The notes beneath the pieces were generated by a model, which saw nothing but the letters and a program-made list of their open reading frames with translations, searched no databases and was not told the origin of the DNA. This document shows positions 1 to 6,267 of a DNA stretch of 28,028 bases, piece by piece. A program made the translations under genes and the position numbers. The first letter of the stretch is position 1; each line of letters opens with the position of its first letter. The stretch is from NCBI GenBank assembly GCA_900758885.1, contig CAAETD010000005.1, positions 1 through 28,028 on the forward strand. Direction: 5' to 3'. This DNA comes from an uncultured Collinsella sp. GTDB taxonomy: Bacteria > Actinomycetota > Coriobacteriia > Coriobacteriales > Coriobacteriaceae.

Positions 1-2
1 AT

Positions 3-79
3 TGGTGCGGCGTATAGGATTCGAACCTATGACGTTCTGATTCGTAGTCAGACCCTCTATCCAGCTGAGGTAACGCCGC
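3..79 (-). tRNA. tRNA-Arg(ACG), copy 1
   Basis: On the minus strand this folds as a standard cloverleaf: a 7-bp acceptor stem (GCGGCGT with ACGCCGC), D stem CCTC/GAGG, anticodon stem TCTGA/TCAGA around loop CTACGAA, and T arm ATAGG-TTCGAAT-CCTAT. The anticodon is ACG, so the tRNA reads CGN arginine codons after deamination of A34 to inosine (established for bacterial tRNA-Arg ACG). The 3' CCA is encoded at 3-5. It is identical over all 77 bases to the copy at 244-320. Confidence 0.97.
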
Positions 80-91
80 AACGCACGGATT

Positions 92-120
92 ATTATGCAC
101 GTGACCCCTCGATGGGTCAA
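92..120 (-). promoter_or_regulatory. Promoter of tRNA-Arg copy 1
   Basis: Reading the minus strand, a -35 box TTGACC (115-120) and a -10 box CATAAT (92-97) are separated by 17 bases. They lie 12 bases before the 5' end of the tRNA. This implies that copy 1 is transcribed independently of the copy at 244-320. Confidence 0.75.
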
Positions 121-174
121 GCGACAATTTGGAAAAATTTTACGAAGTGATGATTGAGACGCCCGCGCCTCGAC

Positions 175-205
175 CGAGATTCGAATCCATGGGATACCGC
201 CATAA
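175..205 (+). other. T-arm-like motif beside the tRNA-Arg terminator
   Basis: On the plus strand TTCGAATCC (180-188) repeats the T loop of the neighbouring tRNA-Arg but on the opposite strand. It is followed by TG at 190-191 and, 21 bases after the first T of the motif, by CATAA (201-205). The same arrangement with the same spacing occurs beside tRNA-Leu (5157-5182) and tRNA-Phe (11260-11285). No acceptor stem or D arm is present, so this is not a tRNA gene. Function unknown. Confidence 0.55.
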
Positions 206-210
206 AATAA

Positions 211-232
211 AAGCCCCCGTTGCCGGAGGCTT
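211..232 (-). terminator. Terminator of tRNA-Arg copy 2
   Basis: A hairpin with an 8-bp stem (one mismatch; AGCCTCCG on the minus strand) is followed on the minus strand by a T-rich run. It lies 12 bases downstream of the tRNA-Arg copy at 244-320. Confidence 0.75.
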
Positions 233-243
233 TCAATTTCGAT

Positions 244-320
244 TGGTGCGGCGTATAGGATTCGAACCTATGACGTTCTGATTCGTAGTCAGACCCTCTA
301 TCCAGCTGAGGTAACGCCGC
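244..320 (-). tRNA. tRNA-Arg(ACG), copy 2
   Basis: Identical to the copy at 3-79, with anticodon ACG in loop CTACGAA and an encoded CCA. It has its own promoter upstream and its own hairpin terminator downstream. Two adjacent, separately expressed copies would raise the supply of the main arginine tRNA for CGC/CGT codons, which are common in the genes of this window; the dosage argument is inference. Confidence 0.97.
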
Positions 321-331
321 AGCGCAAGACA

Positions 332-361
332 TATAAAACCACTTTAGCTTATTGGAGTCAA
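332..361 (-). promoter_or_regulatory. Promoter of tRNA-Arg copy 2
   Basis: On the minus strand a TTGACT -35 box (356-361) is followed by an A/T-rich -10 region (TTTATA or TTTTAT, 332-338) at 17-18 bases. It lies just upstream of the tRNA and just downstream of the 125-aa gene. Confidence 0.6.
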
Positions 362-397
362 GCACAATCTCAAACTTTTTTGTGGAACGCAGTTTTG

Positions 398-775
398 TCA
401 TGCTGCTCCGCATACACTGCTGTTCCCCGTACGATCGATTGGCTTTTCGATCACGTCGAACTTGGCATCAAGTTCCCTCAGGAGCGGTCTCACCCGCTGG
501 GCACAATCATAATCGGCAAACGAGATGCTCAGCATGCGCGCGACCTGGTTGGAAGTCCCAACTCCATAGAAGTGCTCCAGCGCCACAAGTCCCTCGTGCA
601 ACACAAAGGTCTCGACCACATGCGGCGACTCCTCAAAGCACCATTGTGTCAACGGACCCTCACTCGTCTGCCGAACCACCAGGCCGCCCATGCCAGACGG
701 CTCACACGTTACAAGCAGGTACTCCCCGCCCTCGTCGCTCTCAAACAAAACCACCCGATCATCAAACAGCTCCAT
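398..775 (-). CDS. Hypothetical protein, 125 aa
   Basis: I do not recognise the family. The start is supported by AAAGGAG placed 6 bases before the ATG. The protein is acidic and soluble-looking, with no signal peptide or membrane segment, and opens with alternating hydrophobic strands (VVLFES, EYLLVTCEP, GLVVRQ) that suggest a small mostly beta N-terminal half. A helical C-terminal half around residues 75-110 (NQVARMLSISFADYD, then RVRPLLRELDAKFDVI) follows. There are three cysteines in the body and one near the C-terminus (SSVCGAA). It stands alone between the serS terminator and tRNA-Arg. The gene is called real on the basis of its ribosome-binding site, base composition and sensible protein sequence; no function is assigned. 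Confidence 0.75.
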   Translation of the reverse strand: MELFDDRVVLFESDEGGEYLLVTCEPSGMGGLVVRQTSEGPLTQWCFEESPHVVETFVLHEGLVALEHFYGVGTSNQVARMLSISFADYDCAQRVRPLLRELDAKFDVIEKPIDRTGNSSVCGAA

Positions 776-901
776 CGCGTCTCCTTTCTCTCGCTCTTAT
801 TTAGCAAAAGCATAGCAGGTAGATGGCTGTATACAGAACAGTTGTTCGTGTGTTTTCTATTGAGCTGTCCGCAAGGCATGGTATGGACCTGCGCACGAAA
901 T

Positions 902-925
902 AGGGCGCCCCCGAAGGAGCGCCCT
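902..925 (-). terminator. Putative terminator of serS
   Basis: A 7-bp GC stem (AGGGCGC/GCGCCCT) lies 23 bases downstream of the serS stop. Only a short ATTTC tract follows on the minus strand, so the terminator is plausible but not strong. Confidence 0.55.
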
Positions 926-948
926 TGCATATCCCCTATGCAGCCAAG

Positions 949-2232
949 TTACGCGACCGGCTCGATCTTCTCGAGACCGCCCATGTAAGGACGCAGAACC
1001 TCGGGGATCGTGATGGTGCCGTCGGCGTTCTGGTAGTTCTCCAGAATGGCAGCCATGGTACGACCAGCCGGCAGGCCGGAACCGTTAAGGGTGTGCAGGT
1101 AACGCGAGCCCTTGAAGTTCTCGGGGTCGCGGTACTTGATGTTGGCGCGGCGGGCCTGGAAGTCGCCGCAGTTGGAGCAGGAGCTGATCTCCTTGTAGGC
1201 GTTGTAGCTCGGCAGCCAGACCTCGATGTCGTAGGTCTGACGGGCAGAGAAGCCCAAGTCGCCGGTGCACAGGCTAATCACGCGATACGGAAGGCCCAGC
1301 TGCTGCAGCAGGTACTCGGCCTCGGCGGTCATGCTCTCGAGCTCCTCGTCGGACTCCTCCGGCTTAGCGAACTTGACCATCTCGACCTTGTCGAACTCGT
1401 GCTGACGGATGATGCCGCGGGTGTCGCGACCGGCGGAACCGGCCTCCTCGCGGAAGCAGGGGGTGAAGGCGGTGTAGCGACGCGGCAGAGTGTCGGCATC
1501 GAGGACCTCGCCGGCATGCAGGTTGGTAAGCACGACCTCGGCGGTGGGGATCAGGAAGTTGTCGCCCGAGACGTGATAGGCGTCGTCCTCGAACTTGGGC
1601 AGCTGACCCGTGCCAAACATGGTCTGACGCTTGACGACGATGGGCGGCCACCACTCCTTAAAACCACGGCTGGTGTGCGTATCGAGGAAGAAGTTGATGA
1701 GGGCGCGCTCCAGGCGGGCGCCGGCGCCACCGAGAACGGTAAAACGGCTGCCGGAGAGCTTGTTGCCGCGCTCGAAGTCGAGGATGTCCAGATCGGTGCC
1801 CAGATCCCAATGCGGCTTAAAGTCGAAGTCGAACTCGCGCGGGGTGCCCCAACGACGGCGCTCAATATTCTCGTCCTCGTCCTTGCCGTACGGCGTGGCC
1901 TCGCAAGGAATGTTGGGCAGGTGAGCCATGAAGTCGTACTGCTCCTGCTCGAGAGCAGTACGGCGCTCGGCCAGACCGTCAATCTTCTCGTTGACGGCGC
2001 GCACGGCCTCCTTGGCGGCCTCGGCCTCGTCCTTCTTGCCCTCCTTCATCAGGGCGCCGATCTTCTTGGACTCGGCATTGCGCGTAGCCTGGAGCTCCTC
2101 GACCTCGGTGATGACGGCACGGCGCTCGTCGTCGAGCTCAAAGAACTTCTCGCGATCCCAAGACGTCTGGCGGTTAGCCATGGCGACATCGATGGCATCG
2201 GGGTTCTCGCGAACAAACTTGATATCAAGCAT
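949..2232 (-). CDS. serS: Serine--tRNA ligase
   Basis: This is seryl-tRNA synthetase, which charges tRNA-Ser (and tRNA-Sec) with serine using ATP in the cytosol. The N-terminal part (about residues 25-100) is the long charged antiparallel coiled coil that grips the tRNA-Ser variable arm. The class II catalytic core follows, with motif 2 around FREEAGSAGRDTRG and motif 3 around GSGLPAGRTMAAILEN near the C-terminus. At 427 aa it has the usual bacterial length. The start chosen is the ATG at 2232 (MLDIKFVRENP), preceded by GGAGG at a good distance; an upstream in-frame ATG at 2259 has no ribosome-binding site. I see no T-box leader in the 111-bp divergent spacer. It ends before a putative hairpin terminator. 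Confidence 0.97.
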   Translation of the reverse strand: MLDIKFVRENPDAIDVAMANRQTSWDREKFFELDDERRAVITEVEELQATRNAESKKIGALMKEGKKDEAEAAKEAVRAVNEKIDGLAERRTALEQEQYDFMAHLPNIPCEATPYGKDEDENIERRRWGTPREFDFDFKPHWDLGTDLDILDFERGNKLSGSRFTVLGGAGARLERALINFFLDTHTSRGFKEWWPPIVVKRQTMFGTGQLPKFEDDAYHVSGDNFLIPTAEVVLTNLHAGEVLDADTLPRRYTAFTPCFREEAGSAGRDTRGIIRQHEFDKVEMVKFAKPEESDEELESMTAEAEYLLQQLGLPYRVISLCTGDLGFSARQTYDIEVWLPSYNAYKEISSCSNCGDFQARRANIKYRDPENFKGSRYLHTLNGSGLPAGRTMAAILENYQNADGTITIPEVLRPYMGGLEKIEPVA

Positions 2233-2261
2233 TAGATCCTCCGGCGATATACATTCCATTT

Positions 2262-2300
2262 AGGTTGCAACCTTGTACATGTATGGGCAAGTATATACTT
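2262..2300. promoter_or_regulatory. Two 12-bp palindromes between serS and the small membrane gene
   Basis: The divergent spacer contains two perfect 12-bp palindromes: AGGTTGCAACCT at 2262-2273 and AAGTATATACTT at 2289-2300. The second contains TATACT on both strands and could supply the -10 box in both directions. On the minus strand a weak TTGGGT -35 candidate sits 18 bases upstream of TATACT. The first palindrome is operator-like, but no regulator is identified. Confidence 0.45.
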
Positions 2301-2343
2301 ATGAGCGTTTACGACCCAACTCAACTACGCAAGAAGGCACCCA

Positions 2344-2517
2344 ATGGACGCAGTTTTTTCCTTTTTGTTTGGCACCCGCACCGGTTTTGCCATCCTTTTC
2401 GCCGGCGGCATCCTGTTATTTGCGATTCTTGCCTTTGTAATGGAGAAGCGTACCCATAAGATGTACGTCGACCGCGGACCCAAGTCCGAGGATGAGGAAG
2501 ACAGCTTCTGGGACTAA
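2344..2517 (+). CDS. Small single-pass membrane protein, 57 aa
   Basis: A short forward gene, divergent from serS. The ATG at 2344 is preceded by AGAAGG seven bases upstream, and TAA is at 2515-2517. The peptide starts MDAVFSFLFGTRTG, continues with about 20 hydrophobic residues (FAILFAGGILLFAILAFV, residues 15-32), then a basic stretch (EKRTHK) and a strongly acidic tail (KSEDEEDSFWD). The positive residues after the helix suggest that the C-terminal tail lies in the cytoplasm. A strong hairpin terminator follows about 50 bases later. I do not recognise the family and no function is inferred. Its reality rests on the ribosome-binding site, a coherent membrane topology and the terminator. Confidence 0.7.
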   Translation: MDAVFSFLFGTRTGFAILFAGGILLFAILAFVMEKRTHKMYVDRGPKSEDEEDSFWD

Positions 2518-2680
2518 CCTGCCAAAAAGGGACAGGTTTATTTTGGTCTGTTTTATCTGGGCAAACGCAAGCGCCCCGCAACTGGAATTGAGCCAGTTGC
2601 GGGGCGCTTTTCGCTAAAAGGGCAAAACCGCAGGAAATACCTGTCAAAAAACCTGTCTTTTTTGGTCGGTTTTACTGGAG
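2518..2680. repeat. Imperfect direct repeat flanking a terminator hairpin
   Basis: Two similar stretches, about 2518-2562 and 2638-2680, share CCTGYCAAAAA followed by TTTTGGTCKGTTTTA and CTGG. The right copy runs into the last codons and stop of proC. They bracket the bidirectional terminator at 2569-2611. The origin is unknown; it may be a partial local duplication or a genome-wide short repeat. Confidence 0.45.
2569..2611. terminator. Bidirectional terminator between the 57-aa gene and proC
   Basis: A very stable hairpin: a roughly 17-bp stem beginning AAGCGCCCCGCAACTGG with a 6-base loop, then TTTT on the plus strand and a short T run (TTGCG) on the minus strand. It lies between convergent genes and is best suited to ending the forward small gene. 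Confidence 0.85.
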
Positions 2681-3442
2681 AGTTGCGTCGATGGCCTTGA
2701 CCAGGGCGCTGCGCATGCCGGCATCCTCGAGCGCGATGACGCCCTTGATGGTGGCACCGCCGGGTGAGCATACGGCATCCTTCATCGCCGCAGGATGCTG
2801 GCCAGTTGCAAGCTGCAGCTTTGCCGTACCCAACGCCATCTGGCTCACAATGCGATAGGCATCGGCACGCGGGATACCGTGCTTGACCGCTGCATCGCCC
2901 AGGGCCTCGATTGCCATGGCGACAAATGCCGGAGCGCAACCACCCACCGTGCCGCCCACAAACAGCAGGCTCGTATCGAGCTTGACCACCGCACCGAGTT
3001 TGCCAAGCAGATCAAGCACCACGGCGCTCTGCTCATCACTAAGCGTGGAAGCCTTCTCGCAAGCGATGACGCCCTCGCCCACCGAAACCGGTGTGTTGGG
3101 CACCGTCGAGATATGCGCGACGCCCGGCAGGACCTGCTCCCACTTGGCACTGTCCCAGGTCCAGGCAACCGACAGAACGACCTTTTTGGCAAGAGCATCC
3201 TTGAGCGGGGCGAATACCTTCTCGATCATGTACGGTTTGACCGCAGCGACCACGATATCGGATGCGGCGACAACCTCGGCGGCATCGTGGCAGGCGACCA
3301 TGCCGCGCGCCTCGCAGCGCTCAACCAGTGCGTCGTAGCGACCCGCGCAGGCGCACATGTCGCTCGCAGCTACACCGGCAGCGATCCAGCCATCGGCCAT
3401 AGCGCTCGCCATATTGCCAAAACCGACAAATCCAATCTTCAT
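2672..3442 (-). CDS. proC: Pyrroline-5-carboxylate reductase
   Basis: ProC reduces 1-pyrroline-5-carboxylate to L-proline with NAD(P)H, the last step of proline synthesis. The N-terminus is a Rossmann fold with the glycine motif GFGNMASAM (residues 6-14) and the AVKP strand end near residue 67. The C-terminal dimerisation domain carries the family signature around KDAVCSPGGATIKGVIALE (residues 221-239), which contains the substrate-binding region. At 256 aa it is close to the family norm of about 265-280. The start ATG is preceded by AGAGGA about 11 bases upstream. It lies 73 bp downstream of rlmH on the same strand and may share its transcript. Its end overlaps an imperfect repeat. Confidence 0.95.
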   Translation of the reverse strand: MKIGFVGFGNMASAMADGWIAAGVAASDMCACAGRYDALVERCEARGMVACHDAAEVVAASDIVVAAVKPYMIEKVFAPLKDALAKKVVLSVAWTWDSAKWEQVLPGVAHISTVPNTPVSVGEGVIACEKASTLSDEQSAVVLDLLGKLGAVVKLDTSLLFVGGTVGGCAPAFVAMAIEALGDAAVKHGIPRADAYRIVSQMALGTAKLQLATGQHPAAMKDAVCSPGGATIKGVIALEDAGMRSALVKAIDATLQ

Positions 3443-3515
3443 ATCTCATAGTCCTCTCAGACACGCTCTTCAAAACGAAAGCTATTGTCCCACGCCATTG
3501 TTTCGTATTGCCGAC

Positions 3516-3986
3516 CTATTTGTGATACGGCTCGCCACGGCTGATCTTGCAGGCGCGGTAGATTTGCTCCAGCAGCACCACGCGCGCCAAGTTATGCGGC
3601 AAGGTAATGCGTCCAAAGCTGAGCATCTCGTCGGCTCGTGCGCGCACGTCATCGCTCACGCCGTCCGATCCGCCAATCACAAAGGCGATATCGCTGCTGC
3701 CTCGCAGCATAAGATCGTCGAGCCTCGCCGAAAACTCCTCGCTCGAGCGCTCTTTGCCCTCAATGGCCAGCAGGATCACATGCGCTCGAGACGGCAGGGC
3801 AGCAAGAATCGCCGCCCCCTCCTTGTCGCGCGCGGCATCCACGCCGCCCGCCTTAGCCGGGTCGATATCGGCCACCTCGCGGATATCAACCTTGGCATAG
3901 GCACCTAGGCGCTTGGTGTACTCAGCGCACGCGTCCTTCCAAAAGCGCTCCTTGAGCTTACCGACGCAAACGACGGTGTATTTCAC
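3516..3986 (-). CDS. rlmH: 23S rRNA pseudouridine-1915 N3-methyltransferase RlmH
   Basis: RlmH is a SPOUT-class methyltransferase that methylates N3 of pseudouridine 1915 in helix 69 of 23S rRNA on assembled 70S ribosomes, using S-adenosylmethionine. The knot region is intact: FVIGGSDG near residue 104 and the C-terminal block SFGRITLPHNLARVVLLEQ followed by YRACKISRGEPYHK, which ends the protein as in the family. The length of 156 aa is typical. Translation most likely begins at GTG (3986), because AAGGAG lies about 10 bases upstream inside the end of the SPFH gene. The gap to the SPFH stop codon is only 6 bases, so the two are probably co-transcribed and translationally coupled. Confidence 0.96.
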   Translation of the reverse strand: MKYTVVCVGKLKERFWKDACAEYTKRLGAYAKVDIREVADIDPAKAGGVDAARDKEGAAILAALPSRAHVILLAIEGKERSSEEFSARLDDLMLRGSSDIAFVIGGSDGVSDDVRARADEMLSFGRITLPHNLARVVLLEQIYRACKISRGEPYHK

Positions 3987-3992
3987 GCGCGT

Positions 3993-4931
3993 CTACTCCT
4001 TCGAATCGTTTTGAACTTTGCCGGCGGTCAGCATCTGCTCGAACATAGAGGCCGACTGCGAGAAGTCGCTCGGCAGCACGACCGTCGAGGTTTTACCCGT
4101 GCGAGCAAACTCCGTCATCATCTCGGACCACTGCGTAAACATGAACAGTTGGTTGGCCTCGTCATTGCCGACACCCGTCTCCTGGATGATCTCGAGCGAA
4201 TCTTTGATACCCAGTGCAATGGCCTTGCGCTGGTTGGCGATGCCCTCGCCCGCCTTTTCCATAGCCTCGGCCTCGGCGGTCGCCTCGGTGACGCGCTTGA
4301 TGCGGTCGGCCTCGGCGAGCTCCTGTGCCGCAGCGCGCTTGCGCTGGGCGGCGTTGATGTCGTTCATGGAGTTCTCGACCTCGGTCGGCAGTGCGATTTT
4401 GGTGATGAGCGTCGACACGAGGGCGAAGCCGTAGGCGGCCATCTGCTCGGAAACGGTAGCGTTGACATCCTTGGCGATGTCATCCTTCTTGGCAAAGACC
4501 TCATCGAGTGTGTAGACGGGAATCGAAGAGCGTAGGGCGTCGGTGATGAAGTCACGCATCTGGTCGACGGGCTCCTGCAGCATGTAGTAGCTCTTGTAGA
4601 TACCCGAATCTGCCGGGCCGGCGCCCATGTCATAGCTCACGTGGTACTGAGCAGAGACCTCAAGGCCGATGGTCACGTTGTCCTGGGTCTTAACGTCGAT
4701 GCCAAAACCGTTTTTCATGGTGCGCAGGCTCACCGTGGCGGCCTTGCGGTCGATCACGGGCACCTTCATGTGGAAGCCCGCGTTGACGATGCGGTTAAAC
4801 TTGCCCAGGCGCTCGATGATCACGGCATGCTGTTGTTCAACGACATAGCAGGCGTTGGGAAGCAGTAGCAACAGAATGATGATGGGAATCAAAAGGCTGG
4901 TAAGGGCGGCGATGATACCGGACAACAGCAT
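3993..4931 (-). CDS. SPFH/stomatin-family membrane protein
   Basis: A band-7 (SPFH) protein. It begins with a hydrophobic membrane anchor (SGIIAALTSLLIPIIILLLL, residues 4-23). The SPFH core follows (VVEQQHAVIIERLGKF, then GFHMKVPVID, about residues 30-190), and then an alanine/glutamate-rich helical stretch (about residues 200-240, with AAAQELAEADRIKR) typical of the stomatin coiled coil that drives oligomerisation. Family members organise membrane microdomains and are often partners of NfeD proteases; no nfeD is visible here. The ATG at 4931 (MLLSGII) follows GGAGAG; an in-frame ATG 21 bases upstream lacks a ribosome-binding site. At 312 aa it has normal length. The specific role is unknown. 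Confidence 0.88.
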   Translation of the reverse strand: MLLSGIIAALTSLLIPIIILLLLLPNACYVVEQQHAVIIERLGKFNRIVNAGFHMKVPVIDRKAATVSLRTMKNGFGIDVKTQDNVTIGLEVSAQYHVSYDMGAGPADSGIYKSYYMLQEPVDQMRDFITDALRSSIPVYTLDEVFAKKDDIAKDVNATVSEQMAAYGFALVSTLITKIALPTEVENSMNDINAAQRKRAAAQELAEADRIKRVTEATAEAEAMEKAGEGIANQRKAIALGIKDSLEIIQETGVGNDEANQLFMFTQWSEMMTEFARTGKTSTVVLPSDFSQSASMFEQMLTAGKVQNDSKE

Positions 4932-4988
4932 GGTCTCTCCTCTGATAGGCACACGTTGGCATTAGGATACCCGTACAAGGAGATCGTA

Positions 4989-5048
4989 CATAACAAAAAA
5001 GCTCCCATTGCTGGGAGTTCTTTCATTCAATGGTGCGGGCGAAAGGAC
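4989..5048 (-). repeat. Partial duplicate of the tRNA-Leu 3' end with its terminator
   Basis: This 60-bp block repeats 5178-5237 with about four differences. It comprises CATAAC, the terminator hairpin (5000-5019) and the last 18 bases of tRNA-Leu including CCA (5031-5048 is identical to 5220-5237). The match stops exactly inside the T loop, after GGAC on the plus strand. The truncated copy cannot form a tRNA. Confidence 0.85.
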
Positions 5049-5177
5049 GTCCGCGTATCCGCTTCGCGGATCCGCACCGGCTTCGGCCGCCTGCCGGCGT
5101 CCTCGCCAGCTCGCTAAAAACGCTCCGCGTTTTCTTTACGCTCGCTCCTTCACAGGTTCAAGTCCCTGTGAAGGGCC
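5049..5177 (+). other. Hairpin-rich insert ending in a T-arm look-alike (tRNA-Leu site)
   Basis: Between the two copies of the tRNA-Leu 3' end lies a GC-rich segment with successive hairpins: ATCCGC-TTC-GCGGAT at 5057-5071, CGGC/GCCG palindromes around 5078-5097, and AAAACGC-TCC-GCGTTTT at 5117-5133. It ends in a 9-bp stem closing TTCAAGTC (5148-5173), which is a T arm of tRNA-Leu type on the plus strand, i.e. opposite to the real tRNA. The 12 bases AGGTTCAAGTCC equal the sense T loop of tRNA-Leu. There is no credible protein. The segment resembles the one at 11159-11285 in order and structure. I treat both as members of one unnamed element. Confidence 0.6.
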
Positions 5178-5188
5178 CATAACAAAAA

Positions 5189-5208
5189 AGCTCCCATTGC
5201 TGGGAGCT
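5189..5208 (-). terminator. Terminator of tRNA-Leu
   Basis: An 8-bp stem AGCTCCCA/TGGGAGCT with loop TTGC is followed on the minus strand by TTTTTTG. It lies 11 bases beyond the encoded CCA of tRNA-Leu. An almost identical hairpin at 5000-5019 follows the truncated copy. Confidence 0.88.
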
Positions 5209-5219
5209 CTTTAATTTAA

Positions 5220-5306
5220 TGGTGCGGGCGAAAGGACTTGAACCTTCATGGGGTTGCCCCCATACGGACCTGAACCGTACGCGTCTGCCAATTCCGCCAC
5301 GCCCGC
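5220..5306 (-). tRNA. tRNA-Leu(CAG)
   Basis: An 87-nt class II tRNA on the minus strand. The acceptor stem is GCGGGCG/CGCCCGC, the anticodon loop TTCAGGT gives anticodon CAG, and the long variable arm TGGGG-GCAA-CCCCA is characteristic of leucine tRNAs. The T arm is GAAGG-TTCAAGT-CCTTT with a G-U closing pair. CCA is encoded at 5220-5222. It decodes CUG. The gene is preceded by its own promoter and followed by a hairpin terminator and the partial duplicate described at 4989-5177. Confidence 0.97.
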
Positions 5307-5317
5307 GTGCAGGAATT

Positions 5318-5346
5318 AGAATAACGGAGCGCCATCGCGAACGCAA
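5318..5346 (-). promoter_or_regulatory. Promoter of tRNA-Leu
   Basis: Minus-strand TTGCGT (5341-5346) and TATTCT (5318-5323) are 17 bases apart, and the -10 box lies 11 bases before the tRNA 5' end. The -35 box sits immediately after the tatD stop codon, so the tRNA can be transcribed separately from tatD. Confidence 0.7.
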
Positions 5347-5349
5347 GAA

Positions 5350-6267
5350 CTATTTTTGAAAAAGTTTACAGGCATTTTCCCAAGCTGCTCGCGCGATTGC
5401 CTCAGCATCCTCGCCGGTACGATCGACACGGTCGTTGACCAGCGTGTTTGCCGTAATGGAGATCATTGCGGGCTCGCATTCAAGACCGCGGATGGGCTCT
5501 GGAGCCATATACGGGCAATCCGTCTCGAACAAAATTCGATCGAGTGGGGTTGCCGCAAATGCCTCGCGCACGTCGTCGTTGCGCTTAAAGGTGGCCGCAC
5601 CACCATAGGCGATATAGCAGCCCAGCTCCACAAAGCGCTCCATCGTGGCGCGGTCCTCGCCAAAACAGTGCAGCACACAACCGGCCTGGGGCACGCCCAC
5701 CTCACGAAGCACGTTGTACGCATCAACGTGCGAGGTGCGCTCCCCATCCGAGTCCTCGTGACGCAGGTGCAGCTCCACCGGCACATTGCGGCGCACGGCA
5801 AGCTCGAGCTGGCGCGCCATGCAGTCAATCTGCACGTTATGGGGTGCCGGCGCGATATCGTCGTCATAGTCCATGTGGTAGTCCAGGCCGATTTCGCCAA
5901 TACCGGCGCATAAGGGGTCATCAAGTGCCGCAACGACCTGTGCATGAACGTCGTCGGTATAGTCCGGCGCGCCATACGGATGCACGCCGGCAAGATACTT
6001 GATCTGCGGGATATCCTGCATCGGAAGAATCTCGCGCACCAGCCAGTCGCTATAGTCCGCCACGCTGCGCTTGTCGGCAATGGGGTCGAACATCGTCACC
6101 AACAGGTCGACGCCCGCGGCTTTGGCGCGCACGAGCGTCTCGGGCACATCCTTGCCCCAAAACGAAAGCAGATGTGCATGCGTGTCGGCAAGCGGCGCCA
6201 AGGGCACGGGACAAGCAACCGTCTTCTTTTTCTTGGTAAACGTCACGCGTTCGGCATTAGGCGTCAT
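5350..6267 (-). CDS. tatD: TatD-family metal-dependent DNase
   Basis: A TatD-family hydrolase of the amidohydrolase (TIM-barrel) superfamily; characterised members are Mg-dependent 3'-5' DNases acting in DNA repair. The metal ligands and signatures are present in order: DTHAHL near residue 28, GEIGLDYH near 124, ELHLRHEDSD (equivalent to the VIHSRDA histidine), CVLHCFGED and FETDCPYMAPEPIRG near residues 250-264. The length of 305 aa exceeds the usual 255-265 because of a charged N-terminal tail (TKKKKTVACPVPLAPL). The ATG overlaps the last 11 bases of rsmA, which indicates coupled translation; the rsmA-tatD pairing is common in bacteria. A start inside the tail cannot be excluded. Confidence 0.93.
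   Translation of the reverse strand: MTPNAERVTFTKKKKTVACPVPLAPLADTHAHLLSFWGKDVPETLVRAKAAGVDLLVTMFDPIADKRSVADYSDWLVREILPMQDIPQIKYLAGVHPYGAPDYTDDVHAQVVAALDDPLCAGIGEIGLDYHMDYDDDIAPAPHNVQIDCMARQLELAVRRNVPVELHLRHEDSDGERTSHVDAYNVLREVGVPQAGCVLHCFGEDRATMERFVELGCYIAYGGAATFKRNDDVREAFAATPLDRILFETDCPYMAPEPIRGLECEPAMISITANTLVNDRVDRTGEDAEAIARAAWENACKLFQK

Noticed and set aside
925..2235. Forward open frame opposite serS
   Set aside because: It mirrors the serS coding sequence and has no ribosome-binding site or domain.
2233..2343. T-box leader upstream of serS
   Set aside because: I could not find the conserved T-box sequence or a terminator/antiterminator pair; the spacer is only 111 bases.
5031..5173. 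A second tRNA gene in the tRNA-Leu element
   Set aside because: Only the 3' 18 bases on one strand and a T-arm-like hairpin on the other are present; no anticodon arm or acceptor stem can form.
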